A stretch of 64,000 bases of DNA from DAOUBP01 sp964474695 (GTDB lineage: Bacteria; Chloroflexota; Anaerolineae; CG2-30-64-16): NCBI GenBank assembly GCA_964474695.1, contig CAYYTK010000009.1:83211-147210 (forward strand), in the 5' to 3' direction. This document shows positions 17,784-26,566 of this stretch, in pieces (the first letter of the stretch is position 1; each line of letters starts with the position of its first letter). The notes under the pieces were generated by a model. It saw only the letters and a program-made list of their open reading frames with translations, was not told the origin of the DNA and searched no databases. A program made the position numbers and the translations under genes.

Positions 17784-18680
17784 GTGTCTACCCAAGCTTT
17801 GAACGCCCTTGCAACACCGAGGAAGACTGCCGCGGGACGCGCGGCGAACGTCGGCTTGTTCCTGCTTTTCCTGGTGCTCAGCATGATCGTCACGGCGATC
17901 GGCCAGATGTCGTTGGTCCCTACCCAGTGGCGGCTGGCTGCCAGGGTGGGGCTGTCGCTCGCCTTTCTCGCGGCGGCCATTTTCCTATATCGCAGCGAGC
18001 GCCTGCGGCTGCTTGGGAAGATCAGCACGGCTTACCTGGCCGTGGCGCTGGGCTTCCTGCTGACCTTCGTCATCGGCCGCGCGCTGCCCGCACCCAACAG
18101 CCTGACCGGCAGCCCCATCATCGCGCTGACGCTGAGCAAGCTGTTTGACGCCGCACCGCTGGTGGCGGTCATGCTGCTGGTCCCCCTGCTGGCGGGCGAC
18201 AGCCTCGGCGACCTCTATCTGCAGCGCGGCAAGCTGGGGCGGTCGCTGCTGCTGGGCCTGCTGGTCGGTGCGACGTGCGTCGTTCCCTTCGTGCTGCTGG
18301 ACGGGCTCGAAGGCGCACGCGCGGCAGGTGGGGCGGCCGTCGCGGCTGCGCTGCCCTGGATCGCCATCTTTGCGCTGGCCAACAGCTTCATGGAGGAGCT
18401 GTGGTGGCGCGGCCTGTTCCTGCGCAAATTCCAGGCGCTGCTGGGCGCGGGGGGCGCATTGCTGCTGACCGCGCTGGGCTGGGCCCTGATGCATGGGATG
18501 GTCACCTACTTCGCGGGGTTCCAGCTCGTGCTGTTCGTAGTCTGGGACATCCTGTTGGGCCTGGCTTTCGGCTGGATCACCCAACGCACGGACACCCTGT
18601 GGGGCGCGATCCTGGCGCATGCCATCGCCGACGCTCTCCTCGTGCTGGGCATGCTGTCGACCCTGACGAGGCTCGGGTGA
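17784..18680 (+). CDS. CPBP-family intramembrane metalloprotease
   Basis: 298 residues and about eight membrane helices. The Abi/CAAX motifs are present: EE-x3-R at residues 204-209 ('EELWWRG'), the phenylalanine-containing helix after it ('FLRKFQALLG'), and the His motif at H237 ('ALMHGMVTYF'). GTG at 17784 is chosen because GGAGGAGG lies five bases upstream. An in-frame GTG at 17676, positioned for leaderless translation, would add 36 residues. Members process prenylated or other membrane substrates, or protect against peptides; function here unknown. A lipoprotein serine hydrolase follows within 30 bases. Confidence 0.88.
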   Translation: MSTQALNALATPRKTAAGRAANVGLFLLFLVLSMIVTAIGQMSLVPTQWRLAARVGLSLAFLAAAIFLYRSERLRLLGKISTAYLAVALGFLLTFVIGRALPAPNSLTGSPIIALTLSKLFDAAPLVAVMLLVPLLAGDSLGDLYLQRGKLGRSLLLGLLVGATCVVPFVLLDGLEGARAAGGAAVAAALPWIAIFALANSFMEELWWRGLFLRKFQALLGAGGALLLTALGWALMHGMVTYFAGFQLVLFVVWDILLGLAFGWITQRTDTLWGAILAHAIADALLVLGMLSTLTRLG

Positions 18681-18706
18681 AGGGGCTGACACTGGGAGGC
18701 GTTCAG

Positions 18707-20293
18707 ATGTCTGCGAAGCCAGGTCTTCACATTGCCCTGGTGCTCGTCACGTTCTTGACCCTTGCGGGATGCGGCGCTGACGGCGGCACGCGCCAGGCGA
18801 CAGGGGACGGGGGACAGGCGACAGGGGACACGCGCCAGGCGACAGGGGACGGGGGGCAAGGGACAACGGACGGGGGGAAGGCGGCGGGTGGCCCGAGCCT
18901 GAAGGCGCTCGACGGAGCGCCCGTGTCAACTGCCGAGATGGAAGCCGCAATCGAGCAGGCGATGGCGAAAGCGAACGTTGCAGGACTGTCGGTCTCGATC
19001 ATCAACGACAACCGGATCGCCTACACGCACGCGTTCGGCTATCGGGACAAGGCCGGCGGGACACCCTTCGACACGCAGACGGTCACCGGGGCGGCCTCCC
19101 TCAGCAAGACCGTCTTTGCCTACCTGGTGATGCTGTTAGCCGAGGAAGGTGTCATCGACCTCGATACGCCGGTGCAGGCGTACCTGGCCAAGCCGCTGCC
19201 GGAGTACGCGAACTACGCGGACCTGGCCGGCGATGACCGCTACAAGCAGATCACAGCGCGAATGGCGCTCAGCCACAGCACCGGCTTCCCAAACTGGCGC
19301 ATCCTCGAGCCAGATGGCCAGCTGAAATTCCTGTTCACGCCGGGCAGCCGGCACAGCTACTCGGGTGAAGGCATTGCTCTGCTGCAAATGGTCATCGAGG
19401 AGGTGACCGGACGCGACCTCCAGACGCTGGCCCAGGAAAAGGTCTTCGGGCCGCTGGGCATGACCCGCACCAGCTATGCCTGGCGGGAGACATTCGACGC
19501 GAACGCCGCGCGGCCCCACGACGAGTACGGCCGGCCCAAGAAGCTGCCGCGGCGGACTGCACCGGACGCGGCCGGCTCCATGGTCACCACGGCCGAGGAC
19601 TACGCCCGCCTGCTGGTTGCAATCTTAAACGCGACCGGCCAGCGCCAAACCACGATGGATGAGATGTTGCGACCGCAGATCGCCATCGCGTACCAGCAAA
19701 TGTTTGGGCCGGGCGCCTGGCAAGATACGAACAAATACCAGGACATCCACCTGGCCTGGGGCTTAGGCTGGGGCCGCTTCGACGCCGAGCAGGGGCGCGC
19801 CTTCTTCCACACCGGCCACGACTTCGGCTACCAGAACCTCACCGTGACCTACGCGGATCGAGGCATTGGGATCGTGTTGCTGAGCAACAGCGACAACTTC
19901 GAGAGTGTAGCAGCCGAGATCGTGCAGGCGGCCATCGGCGACGTCTATACGCCGTTCGACTGGCTGGGCTATACACCCTTCGACCCCTCACAGGTGAAGA
20001 TCCCGCCGCCCGAGCCGGTGGCGATTGAGGTCGATCCGGCGATTTTGCAAGCCTACGCCGGCACCTATGAGCTGACCACCGGGGGGGCGGTCTACGTCAA
20101 GCTCGAAGGCGGGAGCCTATACGTCTCCACCGACGGCCAGCACTGGGCGCAGGTGTATGCCGAATCGGAGACCCGTTTCTTCGTGCAGGATGAAGACACG
20201 CGGGTCGTGTTTGCCAGGGATGCCGTCGGCCAGACGACCGGTCTCAACGTGGAGATGCAGGGATTCGTGCTGCCGGCCAGGAAAGTGAAGTAA
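18707..20293 (+). CDS. Lipoprotein serine hydrolase, beta-lactamase/DD-peptidase (PF00144) type
   Basis: 528 residues. Signal peptide with lipobox 'LTLAGC' (Cys about 22), a Gly/Thr/Asp/Gln-rich tandem-repeat linker (about 25-65), then the class C beta-lactamase-like domain (about 80-420): catalytic S131-x-x-K134 ('SLSK'), the Tyr motif 'YSGEG' and 'HTGHDFGYQN' as the third motif. A C-terminal beta domain (about 440-528) resembles the DUF3471-type tail. Acts outside the membrane as an esterase, D-peptidase or similar. GGGAGG precedes the ATG. It probably shares the transcript of the CPBP protease and precedes a DUF2807 gene. Confidence 0.9.
   Translation: MSAKPGLHIALVLVTFLTLAGCGADGGTRQATGDGGQATGDTRQATGDGGQGTTDGGKAAGGPSLKALDGAPVSTAEMEAAIEQAMAKANVAGLSVSIINDNRIAYTHAFGYRDKAGGTPFDTQTVTGAASLSKTVFAYLVMLLAEEGVIDLDTPVQAYLAKPLPEYANYADLAGDDRYKQITARMALSHSTGFPNWRILEPDGQLKFLFTPGSRHSYSGEGIALLQMVIEEVTGRDLQTLAQEKVFGPLGMTRTSYAWRETFDANAARPHDEYGRPKKLPRRTAPDAAGSMVTTAEDYARLLVAILNATGQRQTTMDEMLRPQIAIAYQQMFGPGAWQDTNKYQDIHLAWGLGWGRFDAEQGRAFFHTGHDFGYQNLTVTYADRGIGIVLLSNSDNFESVAAEIVQAAIGDVYTPFDWLGYTPFDPSQVKIPPPEPVAIEVDPAILQAYAGTYELTTGGAVYVKLEGGSLYVSTDGQHWAQVYAESETRFFVQDEDTRVVFARDAVGQTTGLNVEMQGFVLPARKVK
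18787..18867. repeat. Tandem direct repeat in the lipoprotein linker
   Basis: A 27-base unit (CACGCGCCAGGC, then GACAGGGGACGGGGG) occurs at 18787 and 18829, a 42-base period, with partial ACAGGCGACAGGGGACA units between. It keeps the frame and encodes 'RQATGDGGQATGD'-type repeats just after the lipobox. Confidence 0.7.
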
Positions 20294-20330
20294 GAGATAT
20301 GCTGGGATCGAAAACAGGAGGAGAGGAAAA

Positions 20331-21026
20331 ATGATCGCGACTGAGCACGTCACCCAGGCGGTCGAGGTCGGCAGCTTCGACCGCATCTCGCTGCAGGTCA
20401 ACAACATCGAAAACCAGGTTGAGATCAAACACGGCCAGCGGGAATCGCTGACGATCGAGGCCGATTCGGACGTTCTTGCCAGGCTCAAGGTGGAAGTCCT
20501 GGACGGCCAGCTCGCCATCCGAATGGGCGGAAGCTGGTCGGAGAAGCTCAGCGCAGCGCTCGCCACCAGCTTGACGCGAACGCAGGTCAGGTATTTCGTG
20601 ACGGCCAGGAATCTCACCGGCCTGGAGATGGCCGGCCTGGCGCACGCCAGCGTGGATGGCATCGAGACCGAGCGGCTGGACGTGAGGTTTGGCGGGGTGG
20701 GGGATCTGCGCATTGCCGGGCTCAATGCCGGAAGGCTCGACATTGCAGTGCCGGCGCCGAGTCCATGTCGAATCGAGGTGAGCGGCCGGGCCCACGAACA
20801 GCATGTGACACTGCACGGCATGGGGGAGTACGATGGCCGCGGCCTGGAGAGCCGCAAGACCACGGTCGGGCTCAAAGGGCCGGGCGGCCACGCCGTCGTT
20901 CGGGCGGAGGATGAGCTGGATGTCACGATCGGCGGTCCGGGCAGGGTGGAGTATATCGGTCATCCGAGGGTGACTCGGAAGATCTCACCGATGGGCGTCT
21001 TGACGCATCTGAGCGAGAATGCGTAG
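20331..21026 (+). CDS. DUF2807-type beta-helix protein, cytoplasmic form
   Basis: 231 residues, beta-rich with the GIN/putative auto-transporter head pattern ('VNNIENQVEI', 'LEMAGLAHASVDGI', 'LRIAGLNAGRLDI'). Typical members are exported, but this one opens 'MIATEHVTQAVEVGSF' with no signal peptide or anchor. GGAGGAGAGG precedes the ATG. Paralogue of the gene at 29220, with nearly identical last 90 bases. Both copies neighbour ABC-2 transporter genes. Function unknown. Confidence 0.8.
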   Translation: MIATEHVTQAVEVGSFDRISLQVNNIENQVEIKHGQRESLTIEADSDVLARLKVEVLDGQLAIRMGGSWSEKLSAALATSLTRTQVRYFVTARNLTGLEMAGLAHASVDGIETERLDVRFGGVGDLRIAGLNAGRLDIAVPAPSPCRIEVSGRAHEQHVTLHGMGEYDGRGLESRKTTVGLKGPGGHAVVRAEDELDVTIGGPGRVEYIGHPRVTRKISPMGVLTHLSENA

Positions 21027-21028
21027 CT

Positions 21029-23440
21029 TTACCCTCTCGACCGCCGCAGCGCCAGTCCCACCAGGGCGTAGGTCACGACTGCGGCCGCGGCCAGGGCCGC
21101 CGCGCTTGACCACAGCAGCGCGGCCGGCACGTTGCCTGCCATCGAGTAGCGCAGCAGGTTAATCATCTGTGCGCCGGGCAGCCAGGCCAGAACCAAACGC
21201 AGCGCCGCAGGCCAGGTCGCAGGAGCCAGGAACGCGGCTGCGGTCAGCCCCCCTAGCCCCAGCAGCCCGCCGACACCCCACAGGCTCAGCGCGCTTGGGT
21301 TGTCTGCCAGCACCCCCAACAATAGGCCCAGCGCCACGACACAGGCGATGCCCAACAGCACGGCGGCAAGCGCGGCACCCGGGGCGGCGAAAAATGACCA
21401 GTTGAACACCAACAGCACCGCGGCCGCGACCACGCAGTAGGTGAAGCCCGCCGCGGCTTTCGCGGTTACCAACTGCCCCAAGCTGGCCGGCGAGACCAGC
21501 AGCGTGTCCAGCGTATGAGCTTCTTTCTCCTCAATCAGCAGCAGCGGCACCAACGCCAAACCCAATGTGGTAACCACAATGGCCAACAGGAGTGCAGCCA
21601 TCAACGGTTCGCCCCCGGCATCGACAGCGGGGTAAAGTAGATGCGCCGCGTCAGTGAGCCCTGCGCCCAAGTTGATGCGCACCGGCCGACCGAGCACAGC
21701 GCTCAACTCAGCGGCGAAGAGGTCAGCCCACGCGGCGATCTTATCCGGTGCAGCCCAGTGCGCCCGGTAGCCGGTCACCTCGATGGCCTGGCCGCCGGCC
21801 GTGTCTGCCGGTATCACTAGTCCCAACCGTTCGGCGCGCGTTTGCGTTAGAGCTTGCTCTAGCTCGGCGCGGGAGTCCATCATGACCAGCCGATAATCGC
21901 TGCGCCCCACCAACGCGCGCAGCGCATTGTAGCGCGAGCTGCCAGGTTGCGCCTCGTCGTAGACGACCGCAGTTGGGACCATACCTCGGAACAGGAGCCG
22001 CGGCAGCAGCGCATTGGTAGCGATCATAATCCCGACGCCGAACAAGATCGATATGAACAGCCGGTTGCGCAGCGCCTCCCGGATGTCCTTGGCGGTGATG
22101 GCAAGGACGATGCGGAGAGGGGCAGGGAGACCTGACCCAACCACGCGAGCATCCTGAGCGGAGTCCGGCGTTGTTTGCCGGACGGAGCCGAAGGATGCGC
22201 TTGTCGGGAGATCAGGCTCCTCGCTGTGAGGCCGCATCCTTCGACTGCGGGCCGCGAACCACTGCACCCCTCCGCTCAGGATGCTCCGCGATCCAGGTAG
22301 AGCCTGCTTTACGTTCGGCAGGGCCGGCGTGGCTCCCTCGGCCACCCGGTCCAGCCGTCGCACCAGCCAGGCACCCGCCGCCATCGCCACGCCTGCCCAG
22401 GCCAACACCCACGCGAGGCCGCTCAGCCCACTCCCGGCAGGAATGGGGTTGGCGATCGCTGTGCGCAACAGGTTGAAGACCACGACCGTTGGAATCCAGC
22501 GCACACCCTGCACCAGCACGTCCGGGATGAGTGGTTCCAGCAACGTCAGGATCACCGGGAAGAGCAACGGGACGATGAGAATCGAGATCCAGACGGACAA
22601 TTGTCCGCGGTCTTCGATGCGCATGCCCAGCCACAGCCCCACCGCCACCAGGAACAACGCGCCCGCCACCGTAGCCGCGATCGCCAGCCCCCAGTGCAGG
22701 ATCAGGTTGCTGCTGATCGCCAGTGCGGCGGCTGCGGCGAGCAGCGTGTAGAAGAGGCCAGTGAGAGCCTTGCCGATGAGCAGATGCCAAACACTGGCTG
22801 GGGAAACCAGCAGCACCTCCAACGTGCGGTCCTTCTTCTCCTCCAGCATCAAGTGCGGTATCAGCACCAGCCCGACCATCGTCAGGACGAAGAGGAGGCC
22901 CATCCCCATCGTGACGCCTACCCCGCCGGAATCGGGGCGCGGGTACACGGGCGCCTGCGGCTCGATCGTTACCGACGCGCCGACCAGCCGGCTGATCTCG
23001 GCTGCCGCGCTCCCACGCAGGGCTGCGGCGGCTTCGTCCGGCACCCAGTTCATAGTGTAGCTCGGCAAAACGAGGGGGCGCCCCTCAGCCAGGGCCTGGT
23101 CGAAGCCGGCCGGAAGCACCAGGCCCAGCTCCGGCGCGTCGCCATTGGCCAAATCCTCCTGGAGCTGCGCCACCGACCGATAGCGGACCCAGACATCAAA
23201 CGTCGGGCTGGCCTCCAGTTGCGCGACCAGGGCAGAGGCGCCCTCGTCGTAAATCAGCAGGCTGGGCAGTTCCCCGCCCCTGAGCAGCCCAGGGTAGACC
23301 CGGTAGAAGACCACCATCAGCAGCGATGTGGCGAGCAAGGCAACGATGTTCTTGTTCTTGAGCGCCTCAAGGATATCTTTGGTGGTGATGGCCCACATGA
23401 TGCGTAGATGGGCCAGCCAACGAGTCTTCGTGGTATTCAT
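21029..23440 (-). CDS. Fused double ABC-2 permease
   Basis: 803 residues: two ABC-2 membrane domains in one chain. Half 1 (about 1-370) starts 'MWAITTKDILEALKNKNIVA' and half 2 (about 435-803) repeats it as 'VLAITAKDIREALRNRLFIS'. Each half has an N-terminal helix, a large extracytoplasmic domain and five C-terminal helices with an 'EEKxxxTLxxLLVSPAS' cytoplasmic motif. The linker (about 385-432) is Arg/Ser/Pro-rich and encoded by a palindromic repeat, suggesting fusion of two separate permease genes by repeat insertion. GGAGGG precedes the ATG. The ATPase gene is upstream (23488-24228) with 47 bases between. Probably exports a drug or ion. Confidence 0.9.
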   Translation of the reverse strand: MNTTKTRWLAHLRIMWAITTKDILEALKNKNIVALLATSLLMVVFYRVYPGLLRGGELPSLLIYDEGASALVAQLEASPTFDVWVRYRSVAQLQEDLANGDAPELGLVLPAGFDQALAEGRPLVLPSYTMNWVPDEAAAALRGSAAAEISRLVGASVTIEPQAPVYPRPDSGGVGVTMGMGLLFVLTMVGLVLIPHLMLEEKKDRTLEVLLVSPASVWHLLIGKALTGLFYTLLAAAAALAISSNLILHWGLAIAATVAGALFLVAVGLWLGMRIEDRGQLSVWISILIVPLLFPVILTLLEPLIPDVLVQGVRWIPTVVVFNLLRTAIANPIPAGSGLSGLAWVLAWAGVAMAAGAWLVRRLDRVAEGATPALPNVKQALPGSRSILSGGVQWFAARSRRMRPHSEEPDLPTSASFGSVRQTTPDSAQDARVVGSGLPAPLRIVLAITAKDIREALRNRLFISILFGVGIMIATNALLPRLLFRGMVPTAVVYDEAQPGSSRYNALRALVGRSDYRLVMMDSRAELEQALTQTRAERLGLVIPADTAGGQAIEVTGYRAHWAAPDKIAAWADLFAAELSAVLGRPVRINLGAGLTDAAHLLYPAVDAGGEPLMAALLLAIVVTTLGLALVPLLLIEEKEAHTLDTLLVSPASLGQLVTAKAAAGFTYCVVAAAVLLVFNWSFFAAPGAALAAVLLGIACVVALGLLLGVLADNPSALSLWGVGGLLGLGGLTAAAFLAPATWPAALRLVLAWLPGAQMINLLRYSMAGNVPAALLWSSAAALAAAAVVTYALVGLALRRSRG
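22149..22284. repeat. Palindromic repeat forming the permease inter-domain linker
   Basis: GCATCCTGAGCGGAG (22149-22163) and CTCCGCTCAGGATGC (22270-22284) are perfect 15-bp arms around a GC-rich body that includes nested 'TCCGGC...GCCGGA' pairing. The same family occurs at 60436-60493 and, degenerate, at 10938-11009. Here it is open in the minus-strand reading frame. Confidence 0.8.
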
Positions 23441-23465
23441 GGTTGTCCCTCCGTTACTCCGGCAA

Positions 23466-23487
23466 GGGCAGGCGCAAGGCCCTGCCC
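23466..23487. repeat. Short hairpin repeat between ABC genes
   Basis: GGGCAGG (23466-23472) and CCTGCCC (23481-23487) flank an eight-base loop, directly abutting the ATPase stop codon. No T-run; likely another dispersed palindrome. Confidence 0.45.
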
Positions 23488-24228
23488 CTACAGCAACTCC
23501 CGGCCGGTCAGCACGATGAAGATATCCTCCAGCGTGCCCCCGCCGTGAGCGGCTCTCAGCCGGCCGGGCGCGTCGAGTGCGACGATCCGGCCTCGATCCA
23601 GGATCGCGACCCGGTTACAGAGCTGATCGGCCTCTTCCATGTAGTGGGTGGTCAAGAAGATCGTGATGCCCTGTCGCGCAAGGTCGGCGACCATCTGGCG
23701 GATGCTGCGCGCCATGCCGGGGTCGAGGCCGCGCGTCGGCTCATCCAGGAAGAGCACCGCCGGTCGGTGGATCAGCGCGCGGCCGATCAGCAGCCGTTGC
23801 TTCATGCCGTTAGAGTAAGCCTTCAGGCCGTCGTTCGCGCGTTCCTGCAGCCCGACCTGTTCAAGGACTTCATCCACGCGAGACTTCGGGACGCCGTAGA
23901 GGCTGGCAGCGAAGTTCAGGTTGTCACGGGCCGAAAGGCGTTGATAAAGGTTCTGATACTCGAACACGACCCCGATTTGCGGCTTGAGCGCGTCCCGTTC
24001 TGTCACCACGTCGCAGCCCATCACCCAGGCGCGGCCCGCGCTGGGGCGCAGTTGCCCGGTCAGGATCTTGATAGTTGTGGTCTTGCCTGCGCCGTTAGGG
24101 CCGAGAAAGCCGAAGATCTCCCCCCGCTCGACGTCGAAGCTGATGCCGGCCAGCGCGACCAACGGCATGTATACCGTCCCGTCGTAGCGCCGCGCTAGAT
24201 CTTGTACCTGGATTGCCTTGCCGTTCAT
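23488..24228 (-). CDS. ABC-2 exporter ATP-binding protein
   Basis: 246 residues. Walker A GPNGAGKTT at 43-51, signature YSNGM (139-142 region) in place of LSGGQ, Walker B 'AVLFLDEP' at 157-164, D-loop 'TRGLDP' and 'TTHYMEEADQLCNR'. Signatures of the 'S-x-GM-x-Q' type are common among ATPases of ABC-2 exporters. GAGGTG lies before the ATG. Energises the fused permease encoded next. Confidence 0.93.
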   Translation of the reverse strand: MNGKAIQVQDLARRYDGTVYMPLVALAGISFDVERGEIFGFLGPNGAGKTTTIKILTGQLRPSAGRAWVMGCDVVTERDALKPQIGVVFEYQNLYQRLSARDNLNFAASLYGVPKSRVDEVLEQVGLQERANDGLKAYSNGMKQRLLIGRALIHRPAVLFLDEPTRGLDPGMARSIRQMVADLARQGITIFLTTHYMEEADQLCNRVAILDRGRIVALDAPGRLRAAHGGGTLEDIFIVLTGRELL

Positions 24229-24258
24229 GGCGCACCTCCGAACGCAAACTCTGCGCTC

Positions 24259-24287
24259 AGTATATAGAGTCCGGCGGACGGATGCAA
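24259..24287 (-). promoter_or_regulatory. Sigma-70-type promoter for the ATPase/fused-permease operon
   Basis: On the minus strand TTGCAT (24287-24282), a 17-base spacer and TATACT (24264-24259), about 30 bases before the ATG at 24228. Confidence 0.65.
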
Positions 24288-24365
24288 CAAAAATGCGCTG
24301 AACGGCGCTTCGGAGTGATGAATGGCGGTTTTGGCGGGCTGAGTGAATGCCGTAAGTATGCCGGA

Positions 24366-24420
24366 ATCGAGGCTTTAGCCGGTTGGGTGATCAACGCAAG
24401 AAACCGGCCAAAGCCTCGAT
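24366..24420. repeat. Palindromic repeat, 19-bp arms
   Basis: ATCGAGGCTTTAGCCGGTT (24366-24384) pairs with AACCGGCCAAAGCCTCGAT (24402-24420) with one mismatch. It lies in the 245-base gap between two minus-strand genes; otherwise the gap shows only the promoter at 24259. Dispersed-repeat type; may also impede read-through. Confidence 0.65.
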
Positions 24421-24473
24421 ACCAGAGATTGCTGAGAACTACCCCCAGCCGATTTCACCTGGCGCAATGCTCA

Positions 24474-25469
24474 TCAGTATCCCAGCAGTGCCTTCAATTC
24501 CCCTGCGGCCGATTTGCTCAGCGGGACCTCAGTGCCGGCCGCGTCATCCAGGCGGAGGCTGAAGCTGTTGCGGGTATACGGGATGATCTCCTGGATGTGC
24601 TGTAGGTTGACCAGGTAAGAACGATGGGCGCGGAAAAAGCCGCTGCGCGCCAGCCGCGCCTCAAGCTCGGCCAGCGTGAATTGGGTGGCCAGCCGGCCAG
24701 AGGCGGTTTGTACGACCGCGTGGCCGCCCTGCGCTTCGATGTAGCGGATGTCACCGGGGTTGAGGAGGATCACCTTATCCTCAGTGCGGACGGGGATCTT
24801 GAAGGGTTGCGCGGCGGCCGCACTTTCAGTAGGCTGAGATGCTTCTGCCAGGCGACCGCTATCTACCGTGTAAATGACGTCGCATAGGGGGTCCAGCAGA
24901 GTGGTGTCATGGGTATCGACCAGGATCAGCACGGCCGCGCCCGCCTCGGCCAGGTCACGCATCAGGCGCCCCAGGAGCGCGATGGTCGCCTGGTCGCATC
25001 GGGTGAATGGATCGCACAGCAGCAGCACCTGAGGCCGATGCAGGATCGCGCGGCCGAAGGCCAGCCGGCGGCGCAAGCCTGAGGGCAACTTATCAAACCC
25101 GGCATCGGCCTGGTCGCTCAGCCCCACCAGCGCCAGCACCTCGTCGGCCCTGGCCGGGGGAAGGCCGTGCAATTGGCAGTGCAGAAGCAGGTTCGCGCGC
25201 GATGAGCGGTGTATGTACAGACCATCCTCTGCGAAGAGGACGCCGACCTGGCGGCTGAAGACTGCCTTATCGGTGGGATCGCTCCCAGCCATCCGCACCC
25301 CGCCCGCCGAAGGCCGCACCCTACCGAGCAGCACATCGAAAAGTACCTCCGCGCCGCTTCCCGCTGGACCTGCGATCGCCGCAATCTCGCCCGGCTCCAC
25401 GCGAAGGGCCGTGACATTGAGGACAAGCTGCTGTCCAGCCATCTTCTGCAGGTTCTTGATCTCGATCAT
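24474..25469 (-). CDS. ABC-ATPase-like protein fused to a LytTR DNA-binding domain
   Basis: 331 residues. Residues 1-210 have the ABC ATPase fold but lack catalytic residues: the P-loop reads GPAGSGAEV at 34-42 (Ala at the Lys position), the signature is 'LPSGLRRRL', and Walker B ends 'CDPF' with no catalytic Glu. Residues about 225-328 are a LytTR domain ('GDIRYIEAQGGHAVVQT', 'FFRAHRSYLVNLQHI'). Likely a DNA-binding regulator controlled through protein contacts rather than ATP hydrolysis, probably of the neighbouring ABC operons. The ATG at 25469 matches the family start; an ATG at 25496 would add nine residues ('MFGTHGWHA'). Confidence 0.88.
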   Translation of the reverse strand: MIEIKNLQKMAGQQLVLNVTALRVEPGEIAAIAGPAGSGAEVLFDVLLGRVRPSAGGVRMAGSDPTDKAVFSRQVGVLFAEDGLYIHRSSRANLLLHCQLHGLPPARADEVLALVGLSDQADAGFDKLPSGLRRRLAFGRAILHRPQVLLLCDPFTRCDQATIALLGRLMRDLAEAGAAVLILVDTHDTTLLDPLCDVIYTVDSGRLAEASQPTESAAAAQPFKIPVRTEDKVILLNPGDIRYIEAQGGHAVVQTASGRLATQFTLAELEARLARSGFFRAHRSYLVNLQHIQEIIPYTRNSFSLRLDDAAGTEVPLSKSAAGELKALLGY

Positions 25470-25566
25470 GGCGTGCCATCCATGCGTGCCAAACATGACG
25501 TGCCATATACGGCAATGCTGATTGTACTATGAACGGCGCACCGCGGCAACCTGCCAGATCATCCAC

Positions 25567-25626
25567 CTGTCCAATCCGCGGACTCCCCACTTGGCCGATG
25601 CCGGCGGGGAGTTTGTGTTGTATGGT
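25567..25626 (+). promoter_or_regulatory. Recurrent 60-bp promoter module, copy 3
   Basis: Distal CTGTCCAAT 25567-25575, proximal TTGGCCGAT 25591-25599, hairpin arms ACTCCCC (25582-25588) and GGGGAGT (25606-25612), ATGCCG 25598-25603, a 17-base spacer and -10 TATGGT 25621-25626. Drives the NatAB-like operon; ATG 25667 has its own GGGAGG, leaving a leader of about 35 bases. Confidence 0.72.
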
Positions 25627-25666
25627 AGGGATCGGGAGGCAAAGGCGCACCCGTGGGAGGAACAGG

Positions 25667-26566
25667 ATGAGCATCGTCGAGGCCCGTCACATCGCCAAGT
25701 CATTCAGCGGCACACGTGCGGTCGACGACGTGTCGTTCGAGGTGGAGCGTGGGGAAATCTTCGGCCTGCTGGGCCCCAACGGCGCAGGCAAGACCACCAC
25801 CATTCGGATACTGCTGAATATCTTCAAGCCGGACAGCGGCACGATATCTCTCCTTGGCGGCCCGATGACTGAGGACAAGAAAGCTCGCATCGGCTATATG
25901 CCGGAGGAGCGCGGCCTCTATCAGGACGTTTCGTTGGAGCGCTGCCTGCTGTATATGGCCTCACTGCAGGGCGTCCCGGAGCGGGAGGCCCGCAGACGTT
26001 TGAATGGATATCTCGAGCGTTTCGATCTCGCCGCGCACAAGGGCAAGAAGGTCAAGGAACTGAGCAAAGGCATGCAGCAGAAGGCCCAGATCATCAACAC
26101 CATCCTCCACGGGCCGGAGCTGATCGTCGTTGACGAACCATTCGCAGCCCTGGATCCGGTGAACGTCCAACTGGTGAAGGACCTGCTGGCTGAGCTGCGC
26201 GGGGCCGGGGTGACGACCATCATGTGCACCCACCAGATGCACCAGGTGGAGGAGCTGTGCGACCGCATCCTGCTCATCGACCAGGGACGCACCGTGCTCT
26301 ATGGCGGCCTGGATGAGATCCAGCGGCGCTTCTCCGGCCACGCGGTGCTGGTGCGCGGCGCGGGCGAGCTGCCGCGCATCGCCGGGGTGAAGGAAAGCCG
26401 GCCGCACAACAACGCCGTGCTCTGGACGCTGGACGATCGCACGATGCCGCAGGATGTCCTGAAAGAGTTGATGACCGGCGGCGCGCTGCTGGAGAAGTTC
26501 GAGATCGCGATCCCCTCGCTGGATGAGATCTTCATTCGCGTGGTGTCGGAGGGAGATATGCGATGA
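25667..26566 (+). CDS. natA: NatA-like ABC exporter ATP-binding protein
   Basis: 299 residues. Walker A GPNGAGKTT at 36-44, signature LSKGM at 132-136 ('LSKGMQQKAQ' is characteristic of NatA-like ATPases), Walker B 'LIVVDEP' at 152-158 and 'CTHQMHQVEELCDR'. A C-terminal DUF4162-like domain covers about 215-299. Family members export Na+ or peptides with NatB-like permeases. Upstream in-frame codons lie inside the promoter module and are not used. Overlaps the next gene by the ATGA tetranucleotide, so translation is coupled. Confidence 0.9.
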   Translation: MSIVEARHIAKSFSGTRAVDDVSFEVERGEIFGLLGPNGAGKTTTIRILLNIFKPDSGTISLLGGPMTEDKKARIGYMPEERGLYQDVSLERCLLYMASLQGVPEREARRRLNGYLERFDLAAHKGKKVKELSKGMQQKAQIINTILHGPELIVVDEPFAALDPVNVQLVKDLLAELRGAGVTTIMCTHQMHQVEELCDRILLIDQGRTVLYGGLDEIQRRFSGHAVLVRGAGELPRIAGVKESRPHNNAVLWTLDDRTMPQDVLKELMTGGALLEKFEIAIPSLDEIFIRVVSEGDMR

